Notes: a model not told the origin generated them from the letters alone. Shown: positions 35,135 through 44,122, counted from the first letter of the stretch. The stretch is DNA of 64,000 nucleotides from Bacteroidota bacterium (GCA_018266055.1 JAFDYT010000008.1:261219-325218), one strand, 5' to 3'. Program-made: numbers and translations.

Positions 35135-36865
35135 ATGACCGTCCTTTCGAATATTCCTTCTCGTCCAAAACGAAAGTTCCTTCCCGAAAATTTTACCGTC
35201 ACCACCTGGGAGGCGCTAAAACCCTTTTTTGATCAGCTTGTCGAGCGAGCATTACCCGACGAAACGGCGCTGAAGCAATGGCTTCACGACCGCAGCGAAC
35301 TCGAGTCGGTGATCAGCGAAGATTTGGGGTGGCGCTACATTCGCATGACATGCTACACCGACAAAGAAGAATACAGCAAATCGTATCAGGATTTTGTTCA
35401 GAACATTCAGCCGCACATGGCGCCGTATTCCGATCAGCTTAATAAAAAGACGCTCGAATCTCCCTTTATCAACGCGATTGAAAATGCGGGCGGCGGTTAT
35501 CGCTTGATGGTTCGAAATCTGAAAAAGGAAGTAGAACTTTTCCGTACCGAAAACATTCCGCTTTATACCGAGATCAGCACTGAAACTCAAAAGTATGCCG
35601 AGCTTTCCGGCGCAATGACGGTGCAAGTGAATGGCCAGGAACTTACATTGCCGCAGGCGGGTGTGATCTTGCAATCGGTAGACCGCAAGCAACGCGAAGA
35701 GGTGTATCATAAAATGGCGGAACGCCGTCTTAAGGACAAAGATGTATTAGACGAGCTGTATACAAAATTAATTTCCCTTCGTCACCGTGTCGCCACCAAC
35801 GCCGGCTTTAAAAACTTCCGCGACTATCAATTCAAATCTTACGGGCGTTTTGATTATACACCCCAAGATTGTTTCAATTTTCATGAATCCATTGCCAGTG
35901 AAGTGGTGCCGGTGTTGAATGAGTTTGCCAAGGAGCGTAAAGCGAAGCTGAAGGTCAGCGAATTGCGCCCGTGGGATAAGGCTGTGGATGCCGAAGGGCG
36001 CGATCCGCTCAAACCTTTCGACAACGGAAAAGAGCTGCAGGAAAAATCCATCGAGGTTTTCAAAAGACTAAATCCTTACCTCGGCGAGTGCCTTGAAATA
36101 ATGGCGACGATGGGGCATCTCGATTTGGAATCCCGCAAAGGAAAAGCCCCCGGAGGCTATAATTATCCCCTCGCCGAAATCGGGGTGCCTTTCATTTTCA
36201 TGAATGCGACGTCCACCATGCGCGACATGACTACGCTGATGCATGAGGGCGGTCACGCCGTGCATAATTTCCTGACGATGAATCTGGCGCTCAACGATTT
36301 TAAATCGCCGCCTATGGAAGTAGCCGAGCTGGCGTCGATGAGCATGGAATTAATTTCGATGGACGAGTGGCCGATCTTCTTCCCGAATTCGCAAGATCTT
36401 ACCCGTGCACGTCACGAGCAGTTGGAAGACATTATTGAAACACTTCCGTGGGTAGCTACCATCGATAAGTTCCAGCACTGGATCTATGAAAACCCGACGC
36501 ATTCTCTTGAGGACCGAAAGCAAAAATGGAATTCAATATTCGATGAGTTCAGCGATACGGTGACGGACTGGTCAGGCTTGCAGGCGAACAAGGATTACCT
36601 CTGGCAAAAGCAATTGCACCTGTACGAAGTGCCGTTTTACTATATCGAATACGGCATGGCGCAGCTGGGTGCGATTGCCGTGTGGAGAAATGTAAAACAA
36701 AATAAGCGCGAAGGGCTGGAAGCATACCAAAATGCCTTGCGATTAGGCAACACTGCTACGATACCGGAGATTTATAAAGCCGCAGGAATCAAGTTTGATT
36801 TCAGTAAGGAATACATTCGCGAGCTGATGCGCTTTGTGATGGAAGAACTTAGCAAGCTGAAGTAA
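35135..36865 (+). CDS. M3-family oligoendopeptidase
   Basis: A 576-aa zinc peptidase of the oligoendopeptidase F type, cleaving medium-length peptides in the cytoplasm. The HEGGH motif is at H370-E371-GG-H374 (MHEGGHAVH), with the third ligand region MEVAELASMSMELI some 25 residues later. No signal peptide. The C-terminal AYQNALRLGNTATIPEIYKAAG is conserved in the family. Length is normal. Confidence 0.92.
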   Translation: MTVLSNIPSRPKRKFLPENFTVTTWEALKPFFDQLVERALPDETALKQWLHDRSELESVISEDLGWRYIRMTCYTDKEEYSKSYQDFVQNIQPHMAPYSDQLNKKTLESPFINAIENAGGGYRLMVRNLKKEVELFRTENIPLYTEISTETQKYAELSGAMTVQVNGQELTLPQAGVILQSVDRKQREEVYHKMAERRLKDKDVLDELYTKLISLRHRVATNAGFKNFRDYQFKSYGRFDYTPQDCFNFHESIASEVVPVLNEFAKERKAKLKVSELRPWDKAVDAEGRDPLKPFDNGKELQEKSIEVFKRLNPYLGECLEIMATMGHLDLESRKGKAPGGYNYPLAEIGVPFIFMNATSTMRDMTTLMHEGGHAVHNFLTMNLALNDFKSPPMEVAELASMSMELISMDEWPIFFPNSQDLTRARHEQLEDIIETLPWVATIDKFQHWIYENPTHSLEDRKQKWNSIFDEFSDTVTDWSGLQANKDYLWQKQLHLYEVPFYYIEYGMAQLGAIAVWRNVKQNKREGLEAYQNALRLGNTATIPEIYKAAGIKFDFSKEYIRELMRFVMEELSKLK

Positions 36866-37315
36866 TCAGCCTCGGCATTTGTCGAGCAGGTCGCTCAATT
36901 GGATGGCCTCTTCGGTGGATATTTTTAATGCTTTGCTATCCGTCTGGTTGATCTGATTGTCCAGCTGGCGCAGTACAGAAAGCCCTTCGTTGGTAATACC
37001 CACATCGGCAGCACGCTTGTCGTTCGGGCATTGAAACTTCACTACAAATTTTTTGGCGATCAGGCGGTCGAGTAAACGCGAGATGTCGGAGTTTTTATCA
37101 ATCATCCGGGTCTTTATCTCGGCGCCCGAAATCCTATTCGGATGCTGGCCCCGCAAAATGCGAAGGATATTGAATTGCTGCACCGTAATTCCAAAATTCT
37201 TAAAGAACTCTTTGTTCCTGTTTTCGAGCCATGCGGAAGTATAAAACAAATTCACGATGGCTTTGTGATGCGCATTGCGAAAGTTGGTTTGCTTTATTTC
37301 GTCTTCGATTTTCAT
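36866..37315 (-). CDS. MarR-family transcriptional regulator
   Basis: A 149-aa winged-helix regulator from the ATG at 37315. The wing region (KNSDISRLLDRLIAKKFVVKFQCPNDKRAADVGITNEG, read in pieces around 80-118) carries the conserved DKR that contacts DNA. It lies directly downstream of the yceI-like gene on the same strand, behind a terminator. A perfect palindrome in the yceI promoter is a likely target. Confidence 0.89.
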   Translation of the reverse strand: MKIEDEIKQTNFRNAHHKAIVNLFYTSAWLENRNKEFFKNFGITVQQFNILRILRGQHPNRISGAEIKTRMIDKNSDISRLLDRLIAKKFVVKFQCPNDKRAADVGITNEGLSVLRQLDNQINQTDSKALKISTEEAIQLSDLLDKCRG

Positions 37316-37331
37316 AGCACGGTTGAAAAGG

Positions 37332-37361
37332 AACAAGCCTTACCCGAAGGCAAGGCTTGTT
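37332..37361 (-). terminator. Terminator between yceI-like and marR-like genes
   Basis: Perfect 10-bp stem AACAAGCCTT (37332-37341) / AAGGCTTGTT (37352-37361), 10-nt loop; on the minus strand a T-rich CCTTTTC follows. It lies just after the YceI stop codon. Confidence 0.75.
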
Positions 37362-37377
37362 AATTACAACGATAAAA

Positions 37378-37944
37378 TTATCCTTTTACAAACTCAACGT
37401 TTGAACGGATTTCTACTTCGTCACTTACTACGGCGCCAGGCGTTTTTTCACCTACACCAAAGTCAGCACGTTTGATTTTGCCAGTTACTTTGAAGCCAGC
37501 CACATTTTTCTTGTTGAAAGGGTGAATGCCGGTGTTTACAATCACTTCCAATTCTACTGGCTTAGTTACGCCATGGAGGGTAAGGTTACCAGCCAATTTG
37601 TATTTTTTGCCATCCACTTTAGTGAATGAAGTGCTTTTGAAAGTTAAGGTTGCAAATTTAGCAGCATCAAAAAAGTCAGGGCTCTTCAGGTGACCATCGC
37701 GTTGCTCGTTGTCGGTGTTGATAGATGCAACATCGGCAGTCAATTCGATCACCGCGTCGCTGAAATCTTCTTTCGAAGAGGTAATGCTTGCGTTGAAGGT
37801 TTTGAAGTTTCCTTCTACTTCAGACACCAAAAGGTGAGTTACACCAAAGCCAAGCTTTGCGTGGGCTTTGTCGAAGTTCCAGGTTTGTGCAGACGCTGCT
37901 CCAGCGATAAGCAGGGCAACAAATAGGGTGTTCAGTTTTTTCAT
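37378..37944 (-). CDS. YceI-family exported lipocalin-like protein
   Basis: A 188-aa protein from the ATG at 37944: signal peptide (1-19, ending ASA), then the YceI fold (WNFDKAHAKLGFGVTHL, SPDFFDAAKFATLTFKST, LTLHGVTKPVELEV, ADFGVGEKTPG). YceI proteins bind isoprenoid or amide lipids in the periplasm. A MarR gene immediately follows; MarR-YceI pairs are common. Confidence 0.92.
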   Translation of the reverse strand: MKKLNTLFVALLIAGAASAQTWNFDKAHAKLGFGVTHLLVSEVEGNFKTFNASITSSKEDFSDAVIELTADVASINTDNEQRDGHLKSPDFFDAAKFATLTFKSTSFTKVDGKKYKLAGNLTLHGVTKPVELEVIVNTGIHPFNKKNVAGFKVTGKIKRADFGVGEKTPGAVVSDEVEIRSNVEFVKG

Positions 37945-37987
37945 TGTTTTATTTTTGATTTTGTGATGCAATACTAACGGGAAAATT

Positions 37988-38006
37988 CAAATATATGTTT
38001 AAACAT
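37988..38006 (-). promoter_or_regulatory. yceI promoter: -7 element with adjoining 12-bp palindrome (candidate MarR operator)
   Basis: Minus-strand TATATTTG (37995-37988) matches TAnnTTTG. Directly upstream, 37995-38006 is the perfect palindrome ATGTTTAAACAT. A regulator bound there would block polymerase between the -33 and -7 regions. The neighbouring MarR protein is the obvious candidate. Confidence 0.5.
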
Positions 38007-38076
38007 GCATTTAAATTTTCGCAAATCGCTGAAAATCAAATAGATTAATTTTAATCTACCAATTCTATCTACTTTA

Positions 38077-40317
38077 CTACAGGTTAATCCAATACGTTAG
38101 TTTTAATACTATTGAGCGCAATTTGGGCTGCCCGACATAAAAGAAATCCCCATGCGAGTTGGTTTCTGCGAAATAGTTGTCGGTGTAAACTATAAATAAG
38201 TCCGAAACGGGCTTGAAGCGCCACTGAAGGCGTGAGTTGATGTTTACATTGCTGATCTGATTGTTGTATTGAATGTACGTCGTCCAGAATAGTTTGCGGG
38301 TGAACGTGAAATCCAGTTTGGGACTTAAAATCAGGAGATCTACACTATTGTAGGCCGACGGCAGCGAAATGTGATTAATGGAATAGTCGAGCGAGAAAAC
38401 GGCATGAGGTTGCACACGGTAGCTGAAGTTACCGTCAATATTTACGCGGTGACCATTATAATACTGCCCCATTCGCGTCTGAAATCCATAAAAGAATTTT
38501 TTGCGCGCATTAGACTGATAGTTAAGGATGACGGAGTTCCAATAATAGTGCGAGCGGTACGGCAGATTTTTGGCGATCGTAGCATCGGCGGGAAAGGTAG
38601 GATCGAAGGCATAGTAAGCCAACCCGTAGTCCTGGCGGATTCGCACAAAAAACTGCGCCGTGTTCTGAAAGTTAATGCTATACCAGAAGTTATAATCCGC
38701 ATCGGTAATTCCGTATAGGTCATTGCCGATAAAATCCATGTCCATGCCCGGTCCGTGGTTATTAATGATACGCGATTTAGGATACCAGGAATAAAAGAAA
38801 TCCGGCGCGAACCGGTTGAACCGTGCGCGCGGCAAATAGCCTACTTGCGGATCGAAGTTGGCGCCTACGGCCTGCACCAGCACATCAAAAAGTATTTGGG
38901 GCTTGGCGTAACTGATCGCTACTGTCGATGCAAAGGCGCTGTCTTTTTTAAACTCATTAAACGACCGGTGGTAAAAGGCTTTGCCGTTCCACTTGTTATC
39001 CTTTGATCCTAAATTAAAATCGACACCCAACAAGCGGTTATAGCGATTGGGCATGAGTTTAAAATCTTTTGACGACGAATCCTGAAACGCTTGTTTATTT
39101 ATCATCATCAGCCCGATGTTTGAGCGTGTAGAAATCTTTCGCTGAGCGGCCGCTACGGTATAATTAATAGAGGGAAGGTTAATGCCATCGTCTTTGGCGG
39201 CTTGCATAGTCATCAGGCCGATGCGCCAGTTGTTGTCAATTTTTCCACTCAGGCGGGCGCCTCCGTAAATCCGGTTTTGAATATTCTGTCCGGTGGATGG
39301 ATCGCGCGTGACACCGATGCGCCGCGAAAAAAACGGGCGAATGTTGCTGTAGCCAAAACTTCCAAACAAGTCGGCATTTTCTAAAAAGAACTGCCGCTTT
39401 TCGGGATAGAATATTTCGAAACGGCTTAAGTTGGTCACCTGCTGATCTACTTCTACCTGCGAGAAATCAGGATTTACTGTCAAATCAAGATTCAGCGCCG
39501 GGCCAATGGCTACCTTCACGTCGCCGCCCACGGAGGGCGCGCGATCGGTTGGAAGTTTGCTTTCAAAGTCATCGGTATTGTGCGCAGCCACATAAGGAAT
39601 TACCGAGATATTTCCGCCGGGATGATCCAACGCTTTATCCCAGATGAGCTCTCTAGAGAATGCCAGCGCCGTCGGGCCGTACACACGCGGTATCGGCGAC
39701 CACGAACTCTGTTCGGTATGGTGGCTGTCAATGCGGTAGAAATTGACGTACCATGAATCAAGCTTTTGCTTAAAGCGAATGGTCTTAAACGGGATCGCCA
39801 TTTCGCACACCCAGCGGTCGTCTAAAATCTTCGCCTCGCTGTACCATTTGTTATCCCAGCTTAAGGATAAGTCGTCGTTGCCGCCGTTGGTGATCAGCGC
39901 TTCCCGTTGCACACCAAACGGATTTACCCCGAATAAAAATGCGTTGGTCTTGTCTTTGTAGGTATCAAGCACCAGCGAAAACCCATCGTTGGCCGGGCCG
40001 CGGTAATCGCGCTTCAGCGATGGTGTGACATATTTGCGCGGACCATTTTGATTGTACATGATCGCGAAGAGGTAAATGTATTTGTCATCGTACGTCATGC
40101 GCACTTCGGTTTGTGCCTGCGCGTACGAGGAGTCAAACGGAAACATCTGCTTGAAATGGCCGGCTACTTCGGCATCCTGCCAGTCTTTTTCATTCATCAC
40201 CCCATCTACAAACATCGGCCCGGAGGCTTTCTTTACATGAATGCCCGGAAGTTGTGCACTCGTGTGAATAACTGAAAAAAAGAAAAGGAGGAAACAACCC
40301 GTAAAATTCCGTGACAT
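38077..40317 (-). CDS. DUF5916 outer-membrane-type protein with CBM9-like N-domain
   Basis: A 746-aa protein: signal peptide (1-21), a CBM9-like carbohydrate-binding fold (about 25-215: VDGVMNEKDWQDAEV, KYIYLFAIMYN, FSLVLDTYKDKTNAFLFGVNP, WVCEMAIPFKTIRF) and a C-terminal ~500-residue region of alternating strands ending in LTYWINL, consistent with an outer-membrane beta-barrel (DUF5916). VNPDFSQVEVDQQVTNLSRFE is the family's hallmark. The function is not established; such genes often sit near peptidases or polysaccharide genes. Confidence 0.87.
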   Translation of the reverse strand: MSRNFTGCFLLFFFSVIHTSAQLPGIHVKKASGPMFVDGVMNEKDWQDAEVAGHFKQMFPFDSSYAQAQTEVRMTYDDKYIYLFAIMYNQNGPRKYVTPSLKRDYRGPANDGFSLVLDTYKDKTNAFLFGVNPFGVQREALITNGGNDDLSLSWDNKWYSEAKILDDRWVCEMAIPFKTIRFKQKLDSWYVNFYRIDSHHTEQSSWSPIPRVYGPTALAFSRELIWDKALDHPGGNISVIPYVAAHNTDDFESKLPTDRAPSVGGDVKVAIGPALNLDLTVNPDFSQVEVDQQVTNLSRFEIFYPEKRQFFLENADLFGSFGYSNIRPFFSRRIGVTRDPSTGQNIQNRIYGGARLSGKIDNNWRIGLMTMQAAKDDGINLPSINYTVAAAQRKISTRSNIGLMMINKQAFQDSSSKDFKLMPNRYNRLLGVDFNLGSKDNKWNGKAFYHRSFNEFKKDSAFASTVAISYAKPQILFDVLVQAVGANFDPQVGYLPRARFNRFAPDFFYSWYPKSRIINNHGPGMDMDFIGNDLYGITDADYNFWYSINFQNTAQFFVRIRQDYGLAYYAFDPTFPADATIAKNLPYRSHYYWNSVILNYQSNARKKFFYGFQTRMGQYYNGHRVNIDGNFSYRVQPHAVFSLDYSINHISLPSAYNSVDLLILSPKLDFTFTRKLFWTTYIQYNNQISNVNINSRLQWRFKPVSDLFIVYTDNYFAETNSHGDFFYVGQPKLRSIVLKLTYWINL

Positions 40318-40384
40318 AAAAAGAATAAGCGCGCAGTATACTATTTTTTGTTCTACCTGTTACGCGAATTTCCTTCGATGGTTG

Positions 40385-41092
40385 TCAGGTGAGATAAAAA
40401 TCCCGCGTTAACCGGATGTATTCCTCTGATTTCGTGTCGCCGTCAGAGTACAGCGTGAGCGTTTCTTCACGAAGCGGTTCTGCCGCCAGCACAAATTCAA
40501 AGAGCCAGCGTTCCTGTGGTTTTTCTTTTCGGGAGAAAAACGCCAGCTGCCGGGCGAGGTGAAATCCTTTTTGGTGTGCCAGTGATTTGAAATCCAATCC
40601 CTCCGAATAGGGGAGAACCACCGCCAGCCGTCCAGATTCGCGCAGCAACCGGCGCGCATGAAAAATCAATTCTTCAAACGAGAGCTGATGCGTATGCCGC
40701 GTGCGCGTGCGGTGCGCCGAAGGTGGCAGAAGACTCTTTGAAAAATACGGCGGGTTGCTGACGATAAGATCGTACGAATAGCCAGGGTTAAATTCCTGCA
40801 AAGAATTTTCGGTGACGCAAAGTCTTGCTGCCCAGGGCGAGCGTTTACAATTTTCGTTCGCCTCCGTGGCGTCTTCTTTTTGCACATCGATGGCGTCGAT
40901 AAAAGATGCGTCGGAGCGCTGCGCCAGCATCAATGCAATGATTCCGCACCCTGTGCCCACGTCGAGAATGCGATGCGCTTCGCCCACATTTACCCACGCA
41001 CCCAACAGCACAGCGTCAGTGCCGACTTTCATGGCGCTGCGGTGGTGTGCGACGGAAAACTTTTTGAAGCGAAAAGGAGCGTGAACTTTCAC
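40385..41092 (-). CDS. trmN6: tRNA1(Val) (adenine(37)-N6)-methyltransferase
   Basis: A 235-aa SAM-dependent methyltransferase. FRFKKFSVAHHRSAMKVGTDAVLLGAW in the N-terminal 35 residues, DVGTGCGIIAL (SAM loop, about 44-54) and the NPPY catalytic motif (113-116) define the TrmN6/YfiC family, which methylates A37 of tRNA-Val. Length matches the family. Confidence 0.88.
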   Translation of the reverse strand: MKVHAPFRFKKFSVAHHRSAMKVGTDAVLLGAWVNVGEAHRILDVGTGCGIIALMLAQRSDASFIDAIDVQKEDATEANENCKRSPWAARLCVTENSLQEFNPGYSYDLIVSNPPYFSKSLLPPSAHRTRTRHTHQLSFEELIFHARRLLRESGRLAVVLPYSEGLDFKSLAHQKGFHLARQLAFFSRKEKPQERWLFEFVLAAEPLREETLTLYSDGDTKSEEYIRLTRDFYLT

Positions 41093-41171
41093 AAAACCGT
41101 ATTTAGGGTGAAGATGTTAATTTTTTTGCAAATCTGTTTTTAACGCCAACTTTGTAGCTTATTCTTTTGGT

Positions 41172-42038
41172 ATGCGCCTGACGATGGTGGTTTTGGTAGT
41201 GCTTACGGCTTGCTCAGGCCGACCTTCTTTTAAAGAAGACAACGGATCTACTTTTTTACGACCCAGGAAAACCGGACAGGTAAGCAAACGTCTGGAAGAA
41301 GCTTCCGGACTCGCGGCGAGCCAAACGAACCCCGGATTGCTGTGGACACTCAACGACAGCGGCAATCCTGCCGAATTGTATCTGATCGACAGCACGGCGC
41401 ACATCCGCATGACGGTAACGCTTCAGGGAATTAAAAACAGAGATTGGGAAGACCTTGCAGTGGGTACCGGCCCCGACAACAAAAAGTACGTGTACGTGGG
41501 CGACATCGGCGATAACATTGGCCTCTATCGATATAAATATATTTACCGGCTGGAAGAACCTATGCTTGCGGAAGGAAAGGTTCAGCCCGTAAGCGCCGTG
41601 AAAACTTTTGTGGTAGAACTGCCCGACGGTATCCGCGACTGCGAAACAATGATGATCGACCCTGTCACGCAGGATTTATATCTGGTGTCGAAGCGCGAGA
41701 CGAATGTACACGTATATCGCGAGCCTTATCCGTATGCTGCCGACACGCTGCGGCCACAGGCAATTGGCACACTTCCGTTGACGCAAGTGGTAGCCGGATC
41801 AATTTCACCTGACGGTAAAGAAGTGTTGCTAAAAGACTACGACGATATTTATTACTGGAAGATGACCGGCGAAAAATCCATCGGCGAGTTGCTGGCCACA
41901 CCGCCAGTCACGCTGCTGTATGATCACGAAAAACAAGGCGAAGCCATGTGCTGGAAATACAACAGCAAAGGCTTTTACACACTCAGTGAAAGCCCCGACG
42001 TAGCGCTCGCTTATCTGCGGTATTATAGAAAAAGATGA
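41172..42038 (+). CDS. Lipoprotein with beta-propeller-like repeats
   Basis: A 288-aa protein with a short lipoprotein signal (LTAC, C14). Blade-like repeats follow: EASGLAASQTNPGLLWTLNDSG, IKNRDWEDLAVGTG, YVYVGDIGDN, DCETMMIDPVTQDLYLVSKRE and GSISPDGKEVLLKDYDD. The D-W-E-D-L and D-C-E-T-M motifs recur in extracellular propeller proteins of this kind. Likely anchored to the periplasmic face of the outer membrane. No enzyme activity can be assigned. Confidence 0.75.
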   Translation: MRLTMVVLVVLTACSGRPSFKEDNGSTFLRPRKTGQVSKRLEEASGLAASQTNPGLLWTLNDSGNPAELYLIDSTAHIRMTVTLQGIKNRDWEDLAVGTGPDNKKYVYVGDIGDNIGLYRYKYIYRLEEPMLAEGKVQPVSAVKTFVVELPDGIRDCETMMIDPVTQDLYLVSKRETNVHVYREPYPYAADTLRPQAIGTLPLTQVVAGSISPDGKEVLLKDYDDIYYWKMTGEKSIGELLATPPVTLLYDHEKQGEAMCWKYNSKGFYTLSESPDVALAYLRYYRKR

Positions 42039-42045
42039 GTTATTT

Positions 42046-42102
42046 ATCGTTATCCGTTATTGGTTATCCGTTACGGCGATTAACGAATAACGATTAACCA
42101 AT
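42046..42102. repeat. Interleaved inverted and direct repeats between convergent genes
   Basis: Arms ATCGTTATCCGTTA (42046-42059) and TAACGAATAACGAT (42081-42094) pair with one mismatch. A second pair, ATTGGTTA (42059-42066) / TAACCAAT (42095-42102), and a direct copy of GTTATCCGTTA lie within. It fills the gap between two convergent genes and may terminate both or be a dispersed intergenic repeat. Confidence 0.55.
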
Positions 42103-42104
42103 CA

Positions 42105-42713
42105 CTAATTCGCAAACAATCCTTTCACTACACTCCACGGCTGCACGCCGTCTTTGGTGATGGCGCACACACGAAAGAAATAGCGCTGTCCTGGCGTGAG
42201 TCCGGTCATCAAAAACTTACTTTTCGTGCCAATGTAAATGCGTGAGAAGCTTTTTTCGTCGGCAGGGTCAGTACTCATCTGAATCTCGTACGTAGCATTC
42301 TTTATCGCCGGACAGACCACCAGGATTTCCCCCGTATTGCCGGCCAGCAACTGAAACTCCTGATTGGATTTGGGGCCTTTTCCTTTCAACTCCATACCGG
42401 CGCTGAGCACAATCGCCTCGGCATTGAGCGGGTCGGCGTTGGCAATGTTTTCCACATAGGCAGCCAGCAACTTCATCGACTGGTCGAGTTTTGTTTCCAG
42501 CGCCCGCATGGCCGCCACTTCGTCGGCGCCGCCGCCCTGAGCTTTGAGGTAGGCCGCCTCCAGGTTGTTGACCTGCGTGGTGATTACTATCGCCGACGGC
42601 GTGGGTGACGCAAACCACGCGTTGCCAATAAGTGACATAATAATGAAACGGATTTTTGCAATTTTTTCTGCAATGGACAATTTCCACAAGCCCAGTTTTA
42701 CGGTAGCTTTCAT
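42105..42713 (-). CDS. Fibronectin type III domain protein
   Basis: A 202-aa protein. Residues about 115-202 are one FN3 domain (VCPAIKNATYEIQMSTD, LTGLTPGQRYFFRVCAITKDGVQPWSVVKG). The first half is helical (VNNLEAAYLKAQGGGADEVAAMRALETKLDQSMKLLAAYVENIA split here) and lacks a signal peptide, although a start at 42638 would also be possible. Short helical-FN3 proteins of this layout occur in Bacteroidota; function unknown. Confidence 0.72.
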   Translation of the reverse strand: MKATVKLGLWKLSIAEKIAKIRFIIMSLIGNAWFASPTPSAIVITTQVNNLEAAYLKAQGGGADEVAAMRALETKLDQSMKLLAAYVENIANADPLNAEAIVLSAGMELKGKGPKSNQEFQLLAGNTGEILVVCPAIKNATYEIQMSTDPADEKSFSRIYIGTKSKFLMTGLTPGQRYFFRVCAITKDGVQPWSVVKGLFAN

Positions 42714-42912
42714 GCGATTTTATTGTTTTAGTTTTTAATTCGAGCCGCGCCGCCGCGCGTACGCGTGAGGTACCCGCGACGACACGAAGCTCTTTTTATC
42801 CTTAGTGTAAGTATCGACTTACAGGCATGGAGTAAACAAGGCGCGTGCCAACTCGAAAAACCTCGAAATTGATCTGGAAATGCGTATGGTAAGGAGTATG
42901 AAAGGCCTTACT

Positions 42913-42948
42913 GTTGATATATCGTTAATTCACTAACGACATATCAAC
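42913..42948. repeat. Long inverted repeat, 15-bp arms
   Basis: GTTGATATATCGTTA (42913-42927) and TAACGACATATCAAC (42934-42948) pair with one mismatch around a 6-bp loop. There is no U-run on either side, so it is not an obvious terminator. It could be a protein-binding palindrome, a small-element end or a structured RNA element. Confidence 0.65.
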
Positions 42949-43150
42949 AAAACCTGCGCCGTGGGGAGGAGCCTTGAGAGGATAATGATCTCCTTTTGAC
43001 GGGCAATGGACGCTCTTTTCAGAGGATGACTATTATATATGGGGCGGGTGGCCTCTTTCCGGGGGGATACTATTCTAGCCGAAATCAGCTCTTGTTCTCT
43101 GTAAAAAGCGGTCTGGCACCGTATTTTGGCCGTTTTTGTCTCTTTTTACA

Positions 43151-43530
43151 CCCTCCGGCAGGCTGCAGACATCTTTAGCCGGCGGTTGACATCTCCAGCC
43201 GGCGCCAGACATCTCCGGCAGGCGGATGACATCTCCAGCCGGCGCTAGACATCTCCAGCATGCTACAGATGTCTCCAGCATTCTTTATAGCTTTTCCGCC
43301 GGCGGTTGACGTCTCCAGCAGGCGGTTGACATCTTCAGCCGGCGGATGACATCTCCAGCAATCTTTTGCGTTCTTCCGCCGGCGCCAGACATCATGAGCA
43401 TGCTGTAGACATCTTTAGCAGGCGCCAGACATCTCCGGCAGGCGGCTGACGTCTCCGGCATTTTTTTGCGCACATCTGCCGGCGGATGATCTCTTCCGCC
43501 GTTTTTAGCGCCCTCGCGCCGTCTCAAAGG
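43151..43530. repeat. Tandem array of about nineteen degenerate 20-bp units
   Basis: From 43151 to 43530 the sequence is built of units of exactly 20 bp, close to ATCTCCAGCCGGCGGATGAC. Units differ at several positions but spacing never slips: no insertion or deletion was seen over 19 units. Many have a GCCGGC core. Variant units with a T-run (TTCTTTATAG, ATCTTTTGCG, TTTTTTTGCG, GTTTTTAGCG) punctuate the array at 43281, 43361, 43461 and 43501. A possible extra unit precedes it at 43131. No unique spacers, so not CRISPR. On the minus strand the consensus is open in all three frames. Confidence 0.85.
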
Positions 43531-43747
43531 ATTAGTCGACAGAGCAAAGAGACCATCGCGCATTTTAATAGCACATCGTACGGAAAAAGGATTGTGGGGA
43601 CTTTTTTAAGGAGAATAACCCGGAGGAATAGACAACGGATAGTCGGCGAGGTCTTACCGAATGCTCGTTGCTAGCAAAAGAAGAGATAAGTCTATATTTT
43701 AGGAGAATGCAATACGGGGATATCTGCAACAAAGTGTATTTAGTCGA

Positions 43748-44122
43748 ATGACACCAACGATTAAAGTAATTGGAATATACCGCGTTGAAAATTTTGAGGA
43801 TGTCCATCTGGTGGAAATCAACGCGAATGTGCCACCAAGCAAATTGGAGGTGGGCGAAATAACTCAGGAAGTGGATGGACATTTGAGCAGCTCATGGCAA
43901 TCGCCGTGGGAAGAAAAATACCTGGACGAAAGCGGACAAAAAGTTATTGGCGACTTCAGCTCAGTTCCTTTGAACTGCTCGACGACGCGCTTACTATTTT
44001 ATTTTCACTATTTAAATTTTGACAAGACACTAAAGACACAATTTGGAGAAATAAAACTGAGCCAGCCAACGGCACTTCCGGACCGATTAAACGGGCTCGT
44101 AAACTATGAACAACCTGACTGA
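43748..44122 (+). CDS. Hypothetical cytoplasmic protein
   Basis: A 124-aa frame without signal or membrane segment. It starts MTPTIKVIGIYRVENFEDVHLVEINA and contains WQSPWEEKYLDESG near the middle; acidic overall. No family was recognised, but the segmented hydrophobic/charged pattern looks like a folded protein. It is followed by a second unrecognised gene; the two may form a unit. The look is that of the orphan genes seen at toxin-immunity loci, but nothing proves this. Confidence 0.6.
   Translation: MTPTIKVIGIYRVENFEDVHLVEINANVPPSKLEVGEITQEVDGHLSSSWQSPWEEKYLDESGQKVIGDFSSVPLNCSTTRLLFYFHYLNFDKTLKTQFGEIKLSQPTALPDRLNGLVNYEQPD

Larger units (their letters stand above)
42714..43747. other. Gene-poor kilobase
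   Basis: No supportable protein gene. The part nearest the FN3 gene is GC-rich (GCCGCGCCGCCGCGCG at about 42744) and may include its promoter. A small inverted repeat TGTAAG-N6-CTTACA is at 42806-42823, a 15-bp-arm inverted repeat at 42913-42948, and a 20-bp tandem array at 43151-43530. The rest, 42950-43150 and 43531-43747, shows nothing I can name. Confidence 0.7.

Noticed and set aside
38022-38025. -33 TTTG partner of the yceI -7 element
   Set aside because: Spacing to the -7 element is 26 bp, longer than the usual range near 19 bp.
43151-43530. CRISPR array
   Set aside because: Units are contiguous 20-mers with no unique spacers, and no cas gene is present.
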